Source of the DNA: Aquabacter sp040755535
GTDB taxonomy: Bacteria > Pseudomonadota > Alphaproteobacteria > Rhizobiales > Xanthobacteraceae
Assembly (NCBI GenBank): GCA_040755535.1
Contig: JBFMAV010000003.1
Span: 1 to 64,000, forward strand
Length of the DNA stretch: 64,000 nucleotides
Reading direction: 5' to 3'
Positions 37,087 through 46,447 of this stretch are shown here, piece by piece (positions within the stretch are counted from its first letter, which is position 1; every line of letters begins with the position of its first letter). A program made the translations under genes and the position numbers. Under the pieces are notes generated by a model that was not told the DNA's origin, made no database searches, and worked only from the letters and a program-made list of their open reading frames with translations.

Positions 37087-37860
37087 CTATCCAGCCGCGC
37101 TTGAAGAGGAGCGGAAGGCCCAGCTGACCATGCGCTTCTCCAGAACCGCGAAGACCGCGTACATGAGGATGCCCTCGATCGCGAGGGCCATCAGACCGGC
37201 AAACACAAGGGGCATCTGAAAGTTGGAGCCGGCCTGCACCATGAGGTGCCCGAGCCCCGCATTGGCGCCGATGGTTTCGGAGACAACGGCCCCAACGAAA
37301 GCAAGCGTAATGGCCACTTTCAGCGCGCCGAACAGATAGGGCCCGGTGCGTGGAATGCCCACCTTGCGCATGATGTCGAGCTTGGAGGCGCCGAGCGCGC
37401 GCAGCACGTCCTCAAGCTCCGGCTCCGTGGTGGCAAGGCCGGTGGCCACATTCACCACGATGGGGAAGAAGGAGATCAGAAAGGCGGTGAGGATGGCCGG
37501 GATCTCGCCGATGCCGAACCACATGATGAGGATTGGCACCACCGCAACCTTGGGGATGGAATTGAAGCCGATCATGACCGGGTAGAGGCCCCGATAGATA
37601 GCGCGCGACCAGCCGACCACGAGTCCGAGCGCGATGCCGAACACCACCGCCAGAATGAAGCCGACCACGGTCGTCCACAGCGTCACGAAAGAATTACGCA
37701 GCAGCGGCCACCAATATTGGCCCATGGCCGAAAAGACGGCGGTGGGCGCAGGCAGGATAAAGCTGTCGATCCGAAAGACGATGCAGGCCAATTCCCACAG
37801 CACGAACACCGCGAGGGTGAAGGCGATGGGCGTCAGATCCTCGGCAGTGATCTTGCTCAT
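37087..37860 (-). CDS. ABC transporter permease, NitT/TauT-like
   Basis: The 257-residue protein has about six hydrophobic helices. The EAA-type coupling loop LEDVLRALGASKLDIMRKVGIPRTGPYLFGALK lies near residues 145-177. IPKVAVVPILIMWFGIGE is the characteristic signature of nitrate/sulfonate/taurine-type permeases. It overlaps the ATPase gene by four bases (ATGA), forming a unit binding protein-ATPase-permease read leftward. The substrate cannot be stated from this subunit. Confidence 0.92.
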   Translation of the reverse strand: MSKITAEDLTPIAFTLAVFVLWELACIVFRIDSFILPAPTAVFSAMGQYWWPLLRNSFVTLWTTVVGFILAVVFGIALGLVVGWSRAIYRGLYPVMIGFNSIPKVAVVPILIMWFGIGEIPAILTAFLISFFPIVVNVATGLATTEPELEDVLRALGASKLDIMRKVGIPRTGPYLFGALKVAITLAFVGAVVSETIGANAGLGHLMVQAGSNFQMPLVFAGLMALAIEGILMYAVFAVLEKRMVSWAFRSSSSAAG

Positions 37861-38636
37861 GCCTGCCTCACTTCGGCGATCTTGTTGCGCAGGGAATGGA
37901 CGAGGTCGGTGAAGGCCGGGGCATAGAGAACGTCCAGCGGGCGCGGGCGGGAAAAGTCAACCGTCCGCGTCTCCACGATCCGGCCGGGGCGCGCGCTCAT
38001 CACATGGATGGTATCGGCCAGAAAGCCGGCTTCACGCAGATCGTGGGTGACGAGAATCACCGTGAAACCAAGGCGTTGCCAAAGGTCGCGCAGCACCACC
38101 CACAATTCCTCGCGGGTGAAGGCGTCGAGCGCGGCGAAGGGTTCGTCCAGCATCAGGAGGGCCGGCTCATGGATCAGGGCGCGACACAGGGAGGCGCGCT
38201 GCTGCATGCCGCCGGACATTTCCCAGGGGTAGCGGTCCGCGAAGTCCTTGAGGCCGACGACGCCCAGCAAATCCATGGCGCGGGCGCGGTAGGCGGCCTT
38301 CTCGCGGCGTAGGCGCCCGCGATGGGGCGAGACGATTTCCAGGGGCAGCATGACATTGTCGATCACGCTGCGCCAGGGCAGAAGGTTGGCGGCCTGAAAT
38401 GCCATTCCGGCAATTTTTACAGGCCCTTCAACATCTTGGCCCTCCACCTCCACCTTGCCCTTGGTGGGGCGGATGAGGCCGGTGACGAGCTTCATCAAGG
38501 TGGATTTCCCGCAGCCCGAGGGGCCGACGACGGCGGCGAATTCGCCCTTTTCCACCGTCAGGGAGGTGTTGGAGAGGGCGGTCACCGGGCCGCTGCGACC
38601 GGGATAGGAGAGCGTGACATCCAGAAGGCGGATCAC
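37857..38636 (-). CDS. ABC transporter ATP-binding protein, NitT/TauT-like
   Basis: The 259-residue ATPase has Walker A GPSGCGKST at about residues 37-45, a Q-loop MAFQAANLLPW, signature MSGGMQQRASLCRAL, Walker B LLMLDEPFAALD and switch His in LVTHDL. It starts with GTG at 38636. Its closest style is SsuB/TauB. It powers uptake by the adjacent permease. Confidence 0.95.
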   Translation of the reverse strand: MIRLLDVTLSYPGRSGPVTALSNTSLTVEKGEFAAVVGPSGCGKSTLMKLVTGLIRPTKGKVEVEGQDVEGPVKIAGMAFQAANLLPWRSVIDNVMLPLEIVSPHRGRLRREKAAYRARAMDLLGVVGLKDFADRYPWEMSGGMQQRASLCRALIHEPALLMLDEPFAALDAFTREELWVVLRDLWQRLGFTVILVTHDLREAGFLADTIHVMSARPGRIVETRTVDFSRPRPLDVLYAPAFTDLVHSLRNKIAEVRQA

Positions 38637-38739
38637 GGGCAGATCCTTAAAGAAAAGCGGGCCGCGGGAGCAGGAATAGGGCGGTCGGCTGCCCCTCTCC
38701 TGTCAGAAAAGGGGTGCCGCCCTCGCATTCGGTGTCGTC

Positions 38740-39756
38740 CTACTGAAGCTTCCGCTCAGACGCAGGCGGCAGGTAGTCTTCGATAAAAATATCTGTCGCC
38801 ACCGGCTGCTTGTTCTTGAAGTCGTAGGTGACGGCGATCTGGTCGATCGATTTATTCATACGGTCGCGATCAATGCCGCCAATGCCGTTGGCGCTGACCC
38901 ACTGCGTAGCGATATTGTCCTTTATTGCCATTTTGAGCCGTGCCAACTCGATTTTTTCGTCCCCCGTCTCGTTCCGCTTCATGACGGACTTGATGGAATC
39001 TTCGGGATTGGCGACGGTATACTGAATGCCCTTGATGGTCGCGCGCACGAAGCCGGCCACGGCCTTGGGGTTCGCCTTGGCGAAGTCCTCGTTCACAATG
39101 ACGGCGTTGCCATACAGAAGCAGGCCGTAATCGGCCATGAGCATCACCTTGATATCGTCCGGTTTGATGCCCTTCTGAAGCAGATTGAAGTAGGAGGAGA
39201 AGGAAAATCCCGTGATGGCATCGACTTTGCCGTCCGCGAGCATGGGCTCGCGCACCGGAAAGCCCACATTCTCGATCTTCACCTTGTCGGCGTCGATGGC
39301 GTTTACCTTGACGAAGGCCTTCCATTGGGCGAAGGCGCCGTCCGGGGCGGGGGCGCCGAGCACCTTCCCTTCCAGGTCCTTGGGCTTGGAAATGCCCGTT
39401 TTCGTCAAAGTAACAATGGAAAAAGGCGGGGTATCATAGACCATGAGTACGGCTTTGACGCCTTTTTCCGGGTTCTGATCCCGGAATTTTACCAGCGAGT
39501 TGATATCGAAGAATCCGAGCGGATAGGTCCCCGCCGCGACGCGGGCGATTCCGGCCACGGAGCCGGGTCCGGTGTCGATGGTCACGTTCAGACCCTCGGC
39601 CTTGTAGAAGCCCTTGTCGATGGCGACGAAGTAGGGCGCGGAGGGGCCTTCGAACTTCCAGTCGAGCGCGAACTTGATGTCCGTGTCGGCCCGCCCGGGC
39701 AGGGTGGCGCCGAACAGGGTGGCGGCGAGGGCGAGCGTGGAGAGGAGGGGGCGCAT
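38740..39756 (-). CDS. Periplasmic substrate-binding protein, NMT1/SsuA-like
   Basis: The 338-residue protein has a signal (MRPLLSTLALAATLFGATLPGRA). The mature chain starts DTDIKFALDWKFEGPSAPYF and continues VAIDKGFYKAEGLNVTIDTG, typical of NMT1/THI5-like and SsuA-like binding proteins. Hinge segments LGAPAPDGAF and DAITGFSFSSYF are present. Ligands in this family range from sulfonates to pyrimidines and aromatic acids, so none is assigned. It is first gene of the three-gene unit, 103 bases before the ATPase. Confidence 0.9.
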   Translation of the reverse strand: MRPLLSTLALAATLFGATLPGRADTDIKFALDWKFEGPSAPYFVAIDKGFYKAEGLNVTIDTGPGSVAGIARVAAGTYPLGFFDINSLVKFRDQNPEKGVKAVLMVYDTPPFSIVTLTKTGISKPKDLEGKVLGAPAPDGAFAQWKAFVKVNAIDADKVKIENVGFPVREPMLADGKVDAITGFSFSSYFNLLQKGIKPDDIKVMLMADYGLLLYGNAVIVNEDFAKANPKAVAGFVRATIKGIQYTVANPEDSIKSVMKRNETGDEKIELARLKMAIKDNIATQWVSANGIGGIDRDRMNKSIDQIAVTYDFKNKQPVATDIFIEDYLPPASERKLQ

Positions 39757-39863
39757 GCAGGTCTCCCAGGGTTTACCCCAGGGTCAAGCAAGCCATATGC
39801 CATGCGCCCGGCGCTTTGGGCGCCGCAATCCGCAATGCCAAACTGCCTAAAGGTTGGGCAGTC

Positions 39864-40548
<685 letters not shown>

Positions 40549-40562
<14 letters not shown>

Positions 40563-41337
40563 GATCCGCCTCCCGCGTTCCGTGGTCTCCGAGATAGGCC
40601 GCGATGACCGCCGGATTGTCGCGCACCTCGCGCGGCGGGCCTTCGGCGAGGTGCCGGCCCTGGGCGAGCACCAGCACCCGGTCGGAAATCTTCATCACCA
40701 GCTTCATGTCGTGCTCGATCAGCACCACGGCGACGCCGCTTTTCGCGATCTCGCCGATCAGATGGTCGATGGCTTCGGTCTCCACCGCGTTGCAGCCGGC
40801 CGCCGGCTCATCCAGCAGCAGCACCTTGGGCTGGGCGGCGAGCGCGCGGGCGATCTCCAGGCGCTTCAGTACGCCGTAGGAGAGGCCGCCGGCCGTGGTC
40901 TCGGCCACATCGGAAAGGCCCACCCGCTCCAGAAGCGCCAGCGCGGTCTCGCGGGTGGCGCGGGTCTGCCGGCCGGCGGCGGGCAGGCCGAGGAGGTCGG
41001 CCAGCAGCGAGGAGCGTTCCGCCATGTGCCGGCCCACCATCACATTCTCCAGCGCGGTCATGCGGAAGAAGATCTGGAGGTTCTGGAAGGTGCGCGACAT
41101 GCCCCGCTTGGCGAGCAGATGGGGCGCGAGCCCCGTCACGTCGTCCCCGCCCATGGTGACGCGGCCGCGCAGCGGCTTGTAGATGCCGGTCACGAGATTG
41201 AAGAGGGTGGTCTTGCCCGCCCCGTTGGGGCCGATGATGGAAAAGACCTGCCCGGCCTCCACCGAAAAGCCCACATTGTCCACGGCCACGAGGCCGCCGA
41301 AGGAGATGCCGAGGCCCTCGACCGAAAGGAGGCTCAT
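40549..41337 (-). CDS. livG: Branched-chain amino acid-type ABC transporter ATPase LivG
   Basis: The 262-residue ATPase has Walker A GPNGAGKTT, the long LivG-specific insert after it (FRMTALENVMVGRHMAERSS), signature LSYGVLKRLEIARALA and Walker B LLLDEPAAGCN. The LSYG signature replaces LSGG, as usual for LivG. ATG 41337 overlaps the livM stop (ATGA); the frame is open seven codons further. It pairs with LivF on the LivHM membrane dimer. Confidence 0.94.
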
Positions 41338-42281
41338 GACAGGCGCTCCAGAAGCCATTTGCGCAAGGTCGGGACGATGCCCGCCGGCAGGAAGATCATG
41401 AAGGCCATGATGAGGAAGCCCAGCACGGCCTGCTCGTAATCGTGCATGAAGGTCAGCGCCTGGGGCAGCACCACCAGGAAGGCCGCGCCCACTACGGCGC
41501 CGAACACTGAGCCGAGCCCGCCGATAATGACCATGGCGACCAGCTCGATGGAATGCATGAAGCCGGCGGCGTCGGGCGTGATGAGGCCGTTCATGGCGGC
41601 GAGCAGCCCGCCCGCGACGGCGGCATAGATGGCGCCGATGACGAAGGCGGCGAGCTTCTTCGCGCTCACATCGATGCCCGAGCCGGCGGCGGCCACCTCG
41701 CTGTCATGCAGCGCCTTCAGCGCCCGCCCGGTGGGGCTCGCGCCCACATTGAGCGCGATCCAGGCGCCGATCATCAGCGCGCCGCCCGTGACCCAATACC
41801 AGTTGGCGGCGCCGGAGAGACGCCAGCCGAACAGGGTGACGCGCGCCACCTGCATGCCGTCCGGCCCACCGGTCCATTGGCTCTCGCTGTGGAAGATCAG
41901 GGCCAGGATCACGCCGAAGCCGAGCGTGGCGATAGCGAGATAATAGCCCTTCAGCTTCAAGATGGGCCGTCCCACCAGATAAGCGAGCAGGCCCGCGAGC
42001 ACGGCACCGATCACCAGGCAGAGCGCGGGATGAAGGCCGAACTGAGCGGGGCCGATGGCGACCGCATAGCCGCCAATGCCGAGAAAGCCCGCATGGCCGA
42101 GGCTCACCTGCCCCGCATAGCCCATGAGAATGGTGAGGCCGAGCGCGGCCAGCGCGAACACCCACACCACCGCCGCCACCCGCAGATAGAAGGCGGAGGG
42201 CGCGAGCAGCGGCACGATGGCGATGATTGCGGCCAGCAGCACCAGGGTCGCGAGGCGCGAATTCAGAAGCTTTGCGGCCAT
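41334..42281 (-). CDS. livM: Liv-type ABC permease LivM
   Basis: The 315-residue protein has about eight to ten hydrophobic helices. The conserved ALGLTILMGYAGQVSLGHAGFLGIGGYA block is near residues 45-72, and the coupling loop SPTGRALKALHDSEVAAAGSGID near 205-228. It starts at ATG 42281, or GTG 42284 directly before it, overlapping the livH stop. Confidence 0.93.
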   Translation of the reverse strand: MAAKLLNSRLATLVLLAAIIAIVPLLAPSAFYLRVAAVVWVFALAALGLTILMGYAGQVSLGHAGFLGIGGYAVAIGPAQFGLHPALCLVIGAVLAGLLAYLVGRPILKLKGYYLAIATLGFGVILALIFHSESQWTGGPDGMQVARVTLFGWRLSGAANWYWVTGGALMIGAWIALNVGASPTGRALKALHDSEVAAAGSGIDVSAKKLAAFVIGAIYAAVAGGLLAAMNGLITPDAAGFMHSIELVAMVIIGGLGSVFGAVVGAAFLVVLPQALTFMHDYEQAVLGFLIMAFMIFLPAGIVPTLRKWLLERLS

Positions 42282-43153
42282 CACACGCGCTCCACCGAGC
42301 GCCCGCCGAACAGGCCGCGCGGCAGGAAGAACAGCACCAGCAGGATGACCACGAAGGCGACCGCATCCTTGTAGGTGGAGGAGATGTAGCCGGCGCCGAA
42401 CGCCTCCAGCAGGCCGATCAGCAGGCCGCCCACCACGGCGCCGAGCGGATTGCCCATGCCGCCCACCATGGCGGCGGCAAAGCCCTTGAGCGCGAACAAT
42501 GTGCCCACGTCATAGCGGGTCAGGGTGATGGGGGTGACCACCACGCCGGCAATGGCGCCGATGGCGGCGGAGACCCCGAAGGCAAGCGCGAGGATGATGG
42601 TGACATTGATGCCGACAAGGCGCGCCGCGAGGCGATTGGCGGCGGTCGCCAGCAGCGCCTTGCCCAGCAGCGTCTTTTCCAGGAACAGATAGAGCGCCAC
42701 GAACAGCGCCAGCGCGACCCCCATGACCCAGAGGCTCTGGGGCAGGATGGTGGCGCCACCCACCTGGATGGGCGTGTCGCCCGAGAAGGCGGGCAGGGAA
42801 TGGAACTGCTTGTCGAACACCACCTGGGCAATGCCTTTGATGAAGATCGAGGCGCCGATGGTGATCATGATGAGCGCGACGGGCGAGGCGTCGCGCGCGG
42901 GCTCGATGGCGAGCTTGTGCAGCAGCAGGCCGACGATCACGGCGCCGACGATGGCCATCAGCGCGGCGAGCGGCAGCGCGATGCCGGCGGCGGCCAGGAA
43001 GACCGTGCCCATGCCGCCGATCATCACGAAATCGCCCTGGGCGAAATTGATGACGTCGGAGGCGTTGTAGATGAGGGTGAAACCGAGGGCGACGAGCGCA
43101 TAGACCGCGCCCACCGTCAGCCCCGAAAACACAAGTTGCAGGAACTCGGCCAT
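42281..43153 (-). CDS. livH: Liv-type ABC permease LivH
   Basis: The 290-residue permease begins MAEFLQLVFSGLTVGAVYAL and contains GFTLIYNASDVINFAQGDFVMIGG, the LivH hallmark, plus the coupling region NRLAARLVGINVT. Seven to eight helices are expected. It lies 222 bases after the binding-protein gene, in a spacer with strong hairpins, so the membrane subunits are probably made in smaller amounts than the binding protein. Confidence 0.94.
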   Translation of the reverse strand: MAEFLQLVFSGLTVGAVYALVALGFTLIYNASDVINFAQGDFVMIGGMGTVFLAAAGIALPLAALMAIVGAVIVGLLLHKLAIEPARDASPVALIMITIGASIFIKGIAQVVFDKQFHSLPAFSGDTPIQVGGATILPQSLWVMGVALALFVALYLFLEKTLLGKALLATAANRLAARLVGINVTIILALAFGVSAAIGAIAGVVVTPITLTRYDVGTLFALKGFAAAMVGGMGNPLGAVVGGLLIGLLEAFGAGYISSTYKDAVAFVVILLVLFFLPRGLFGGRSVERV

Positions 43154-43188
43154 GTGCGTGTCGGGTCCTGAGGAGGAAAGGTTGTTGT

Positions 43189-43208
43189 CTTTCCCGCGCG
43201 CGGGAAAG
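43189..43208. repeat. Palindrome in the livK-livH spacer
   Basis: Eight-base perfect arms CTTTCCCG and CGGGAAAG enclose the self-complementary CGCG. It lies 36 bases upstream of livH. It may act as an RNA stem between the binding-protein and permease genes. Confidence 0.55.
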
Positions 43209-43290
43209 GGGAAGTCGGTCGGGTCAAGCGAGCGGACGAGGCGAGGGGCGTGCGACGGGGACGCGGTGCGATGCGCACCCGCTGGAGCTG

Positions 43291-43338
43291 CCCCCTCCCA
43301 ACCCTCCCCCGCACGCGGGAGAGGGCTGGGGAGGGGGA
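43291..43338. repeat. REP-like GC-rich inverted repeat
   Basis: Left arm CCCCCTCCCAACCCTCCCC and right arm GGGAGAGGGCTGGGGAGGG pair almost fully around a GCACGC loop. This motif type (CTCCC-AACCCTCCCCC) recurs as extragenic palindromes in Hyphomicrobiales genomes. Only one copy is seen in this window. Together with the hairpin at 43189-43208 it fills the livK-livH gap. Confidence 0.65.
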
Positions 43339-43375
43339 AGAGGCCGGGAGGAGGCTCCGCCGAAGCGGCGAGCGC

Positions 43376-44548
43376 CTACTTGCCCTCGATCACCCAGTCG
43401 CCGCCCTTGATGAGGAGCAGGCGGAAGGAGTCGGTGCCGAGGCCCAGATGGTCCTTGGCCGACATGGTGTAGATGCCGGTCACGCCCACATAGCCCTTGG
43501 TGGTCTCAAGCGCGTCGCGGATCTTCTGCGAGTCGGTGGACTTCGCCGTCTCGATCGCCTTCACCAGAAGCTGGATGCCGTCGAAGGCATAGCCGCCGAA
43601 GGTGGAGACCGGCTGTCCGGTGGCCGCCTCGTAGGACGCCTTATAGGCCATGCCGACCGCCTTCTGCTTGTCGTCGGCAGGCAGCTTGTCCACCACCAGC
43701 AGCGCGGGCGCGGGCAGGCGCACGCCGTCCGCCGCCGGGCCGGCGAGGTCGATGAAGCTCTTGGAGGCGACGCCGTGGCTCTGATAGAGCGGCAGCGTGA
43801 TGCCGAGCTGGGCATAATTGCGGGTCACGATGGCCGGGCCCTGGCCAAAGCCGGGATTGAGCACCGCCTGGATGCCGGCCGTGTTCTTGATCTTGTTGAG
43901 CTGGGGCGTCATGTCGGAATCCGACGCGCCATAGCTCTCGTCCACCACGACGCTGATGCCGTAATCGCCGATCACTTTCAGGCACTGGGCGCGCATGGAC
44001 TTGCCGAAGCCGTCGGTGCCCGAGATCATGCCGATCTTGGTGAAGCCCTTCGCCTTCATGTCCTCGAAGATCTTCTGGCAGGCGGTCTTGTCGGTGTGCG
44101 GGGTCTTGAACACGAATTCGCGCACCGGCTCGATGATCTCGATGGCGCCGGCGAGCGAGATGAACGGGATCTTCGCGTCGTCGAACACCGGGATCATGGC
44201 CATGGTGGTGCCGGTGGTGGTGCCGCCCACCATCGCGATCACCTTGTCGTCTTCCACGAGGCGGGTGGCGAAGGTCTTGGCCTTGTTGGCATCGCCGCCA
44301 TCGTCATAGAGGACCAGCTCGACCGGGCGCCCGAGCAGGCCGCCCTTCTTGTTCAGCTCGTCCACATAGAGCTTCAGCGTCTTGGCTTCCGGGTCGCCGA
44401 GGAAGGCGGCGGGGCCGGTCGCGGACACGACGGAGCCGATCTTCACCGGGTCGGCCGCGAGCGCGAAGCTGGATCCAAGGCTGGTGGAAATGGCGGCGGC
44501 AAGCGCGACGGCGCGCAGCGCCCAGCGTCCGGTCACGGACGTTCCCAT
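43376..44548 (-). CDS. livK: Liv-type periplasmic substrate-binding protein
   Basis: The 390-residue protein has a signal (cleavage near 31, after SSFALA). The mature chain DPVKIGSVVSATGPAAFLG is the usual start of leucine/aromatic-acid binding proteins. Blocks AKTFATRLVEDDKVIAMVGG, GFTKIGMISGTDGFGKS and YAFDGIQLLVKAIE support the Peripla_BP_6 fold. GGGAGGAACGCC precedes ATG 44548. First gene of the operon, divergent from the TetR gene. The ligand is unproven; proximity to paaX and paaABCDE suggests phenylacetate or another aromatic acid. Confidence 0.92.
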   Translation of the reverse strand: MGTSVTGRWALRAVALAAAISTSLGSSFALAADPVKIGSVVSATGPAAFLGDPEAKTLKLYVDELNKKGGLLGRPVELVLYDDGGDANKAKTFATRLVEDDKVIAMVGGTTTGTTMAMIPVFDDAKIPFISLAGAIEIIEPVREFVFKTPHTDKTACQKIFEDMKAKGFTKIGMISGTDGFGKSMRAQCLKVIGDYGISVVVDESYGASDSDMTPQLNKIKNTAGIQAVLNPGFGQGPAIVTRNYAQLGITLPLYQSHGVASKSFIDLAGPAADGVRLPAPALLVVDKLPADDKQKAVGMAYKASYEAATGQPVSTFGGYAFDGIQLLVKAIETAKSTDSQKIRDALETTKGYVGVTGIYTMSAKDHLGLGTDSFRLLLIKGGDWVIEGK

Positions 44549-44645
44549 GTGGCGTTCCTCCCGAAAGGGTCCTGATCGAAGAGGAGCGGGTTGGCCCGCT
44601 TCCCCGCCGCCACCTTAGGGAAGGCGGACGACGAAGCCAATCTAA

Positions 44646-44669
44646 GATTAACCGACCGATTGGTCAATC
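44646..44669. promoter_or_regulatory. Candidate TetR operator 1 between livK and the TetR gene
   Basis: Arms GATTAACC and GGTCAATC (seven of eight matching) surround GACCGATT. Inside is AACCGACCGATTGGT, which resembles a second site 84 bases away. It lies 98 bases upstream of livK. Confidence 0.5.
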
Positions 44670-44729
44670 TTATCCGTGGCGGATGCCGCGCTGTTCCGTT
44701 ACATTGATCGGCCAACCGGACAATGTTTG

Positions 44730-44744
44730 AACCGCCGGTCGGTT
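44730..44744. promoter_or_regulatory. Candidate TetR operator 2 upstream of the TetR gene
   Basis: AACCGCCGGTCGGTT is palindromic at most positions and shares an AACCG-C-CG...GGTT plan with site 1. It lies 50 bases upstream of the TetR start, fitting autoregulation together with control of the divergent liv operon. Confidence 0.5.
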
Positions 44745-44793
44745 GCACGGGGCGCGGGCGCGGCCCCGCGCCTCGGTGAAGGATGGATCAGGG

Positions 44794-45504
44794 ATGGCTC
44801 GCACCCGCGCACAGGATTACGACACGAAGCGCCAGGCGATACTCGACAGTTCCGCCGAACTGTTCGCGCGCTTCGGCTATTCGGGCACCTCGATCACCAT
44901 GATCGCGGATGCCTGCGGCGTGTCCAAGGCGTTGCTCTATCACTATTATTCCGACAAGGAAGCCCTGCTCTTCGACATCATCTCCGCCCATCTGGAGAGC
45001 CTGATCCAGGCGGTGGAGGCCGCCGCCGCCGCCGCCGAGGGGCCGCAGGCGCGGCTCGAAGCCATCTGCGCCGCGCTGCTGGAAGCCTATCGGGACGCGG
45101 ATGCGGAGCATCAGATCCAGATCGCGAATCTCAAACTGCTGCCGCAGGAGCGCCAGGAGACCCTGCGCGGCATGGAGCGCGCGCTCGTGGTGCTGTTCTC
45201 CGATGCCATCGCCGAGGCGGTGCCGGAGGTGGGGCGCGGGGCGCTCCTGAAGCCGGTGACCATGTCGTTGTTCGGCATGCTGAACTGGCACTATCTCTGG
45301 TTCCGCGAGGGCAAGGGCCTGACCCGTACCGATTATGCCCGCCTCGTGACCGCGCTGGTTGCCGGCGGCGCCGCACAGGCGGTGGCGGCGGTGGGGATGG
45401 AAAGCCCCTCCGTGGCCCCCGCCCAGCCGGAACGCGCCGCATCGGGCGAGAAGCCGGCCCGCAAGCCGCGCGCGGCGCGGGCGCGGAGCAACCAGATCGC
45501 CTGA
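44794..45504 (+). CDS. TetR-family transcriptional regulator
   Basis: The 236-residue protein has an N-terminal helix-turn-helix (about 12-58): RQAILDSSAELFARFGYSGTS, then MIADACGVSKALLYHYYSDKEAL. An all-helical ligand domain follows to about 195, and a basic Ala/Pro tail (EKPARKPRAARARSN) ends it. GGATCAGGG before ATG 44794 fits as ribosome site. Divergent from livK and 84 bases before paaX, it likely represses liv and responds to an aromatic CoA ester or acid; PaaR proteins of other bacteria are TetR members with this role. Confidence 0.9.
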   Translation: MARTRAQDYDTKRQAILDSSAELFARFGYSGTSITMIADACGVSKALLYHYYSDKEALLFDIISAHLESLIQAVEAAAAAAEGPQARLEAICAALLEAYRDADAEHQIQIANLKLLPQERQETLRGMERALVVLFSDAIAEAVPEVGRGALLKPVTMSLFGMLNWHYLWFREGKGLTRTDYARLVTALVAGGAAQAVAAVGMESPSVAPAQPERAASGEKPARKPRAARARSNQIA

Positions 45505-45588
45505 GGGCGGCTTATCGCCAGCGAGAACGCCAAGCCCTCCCGGCGGGAGGCTTCCGCAAGGGCGTGCCGCGCTTTATGGATCGGACCC

Positions 45589-46446
45589 ATGTCCCATCCG
45601 CTCGATGCCATTCTCGACCATATCCGCGCCGAGCCCTCGCGCACCTGGTCCATCATCGTGACGCTTTATGGCGATGCCATCGTGCCGCGCGGCGGCAGCG
45701 TGTGGCTTGGCACGCTCTCGGCCTTCTTTCGCGAAATGGGCCTGTCCGACGGTGTGGTGCGCACCGCCATGTCGCGCCTCGCCTCCGACGGTTGGCTGGA
45801 GCGCACCAAGGTCGGGCGCAATTCCTATTACCGGCTCGCGGAAAAAGGGCGGGAGGTGTTCCGCCAGGCGACCGCCCATATCTATGCCGCCGATCCCCCG
45901 CCCTGGGCGGGGCATTTCGAACTGGTGTGCGGGGAGGCGGCGGATCGGCCGCTGCTGGAGGCGGCCGGCTTCGGGACGCTCGCCCCCGGCTTGTGGATCG
46001 CCGCCGGCGGGACGGCGCTGCCCGCGCGCGACCTGGTGCGCCTCAGCGTGACCGGAAGCCGGGAGGATTGCCGCGCGCTCGCCGCCCGCGCGTTCGCGCT
46101 GGAGGCGACGGGCGCGGCCTATGCGCGCTTCCTGGAGACCTTCGGCCCGCTGCGCGCGGCGCTCGCCGGTGGCGAGACGCTGTCGGACCTCGCCTGTCTG
46201 CTGGCGCGCGTGCTGCTGATCCACGAATATCGCCGCATCGTGCTGCGCGATCCGCTCCTGCCCGCCGAGATCCTGCCGGAGGGTTGGCCCGGCACCGCCG
46301 CCCGCGCGCTGTGCGCCGAGGTCTATGGCGCGCTGCTGCCCGGCGCGGAGCGCTGGCTGGACGAGCATGCGGTGACCGAGCACGGCACGCCGCTTCCCCC
46401 GCCCGCGCCAGACCTGTGGCGGCGCTTCGGCGGGGCGGCGCCCTGA
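45589..46446 (+). CDS. paaX: Phenylacetate-responsive repressor PaaX
   Basis: The 285-residue protein has an N-terminal PaaX winged-helix domain: SRTWSIIVTLYGDAIVPRGGSVWLGTL, then the helix FFREMGLSDGVVRTAMSRLASDGWLERTKVGRNSYYRL. A PaaX C-terminal effector domain follows, with FLETFGPLRAAL and LLIHEYRRIVLRDPLLPAEILPEGWPG. PaaX releases DNA on binding phenylacetyl-CoA. It follows the TetR gene and probably shares its transcript. Its targets likely include the paaA promoter 4.6 kb away. Its stop is one base from the stop of the convergent ThrE-like gene. Confidence 0.95.
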   Translation: MSHPLDAILDHIRAEPSRTWSIIVTLYGDAIVPRGGSVWLGTLSAFFREMGLSDGVVRTAMSRLASDGWLERTKVGRNSYYRLAEKGREVFRQATAHIYAADPPPWAGHFELVCGEAADRPLLEAAGFGTLAPGLWIAAGGTALPARDLVRLSVTGSREDCRALAARAFALEATGAAYARFLETFGPLRAALAGGETLSDLACLLARVLLIHEYRRIVLRDPLLPAEILPEGWPGTAARALCAEVYGALLPGAERWLDEHAVTEHGTPLPPPAPDLWRRFGGAAP

Positions 46447-46447
46447 G

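Noticed and set aside
43291..43338. CRISPR-like repeat in the livK-livH spacer
   Set aside because: It is a single inverted repeat without spacers or further copies; the pattern is REP-like.
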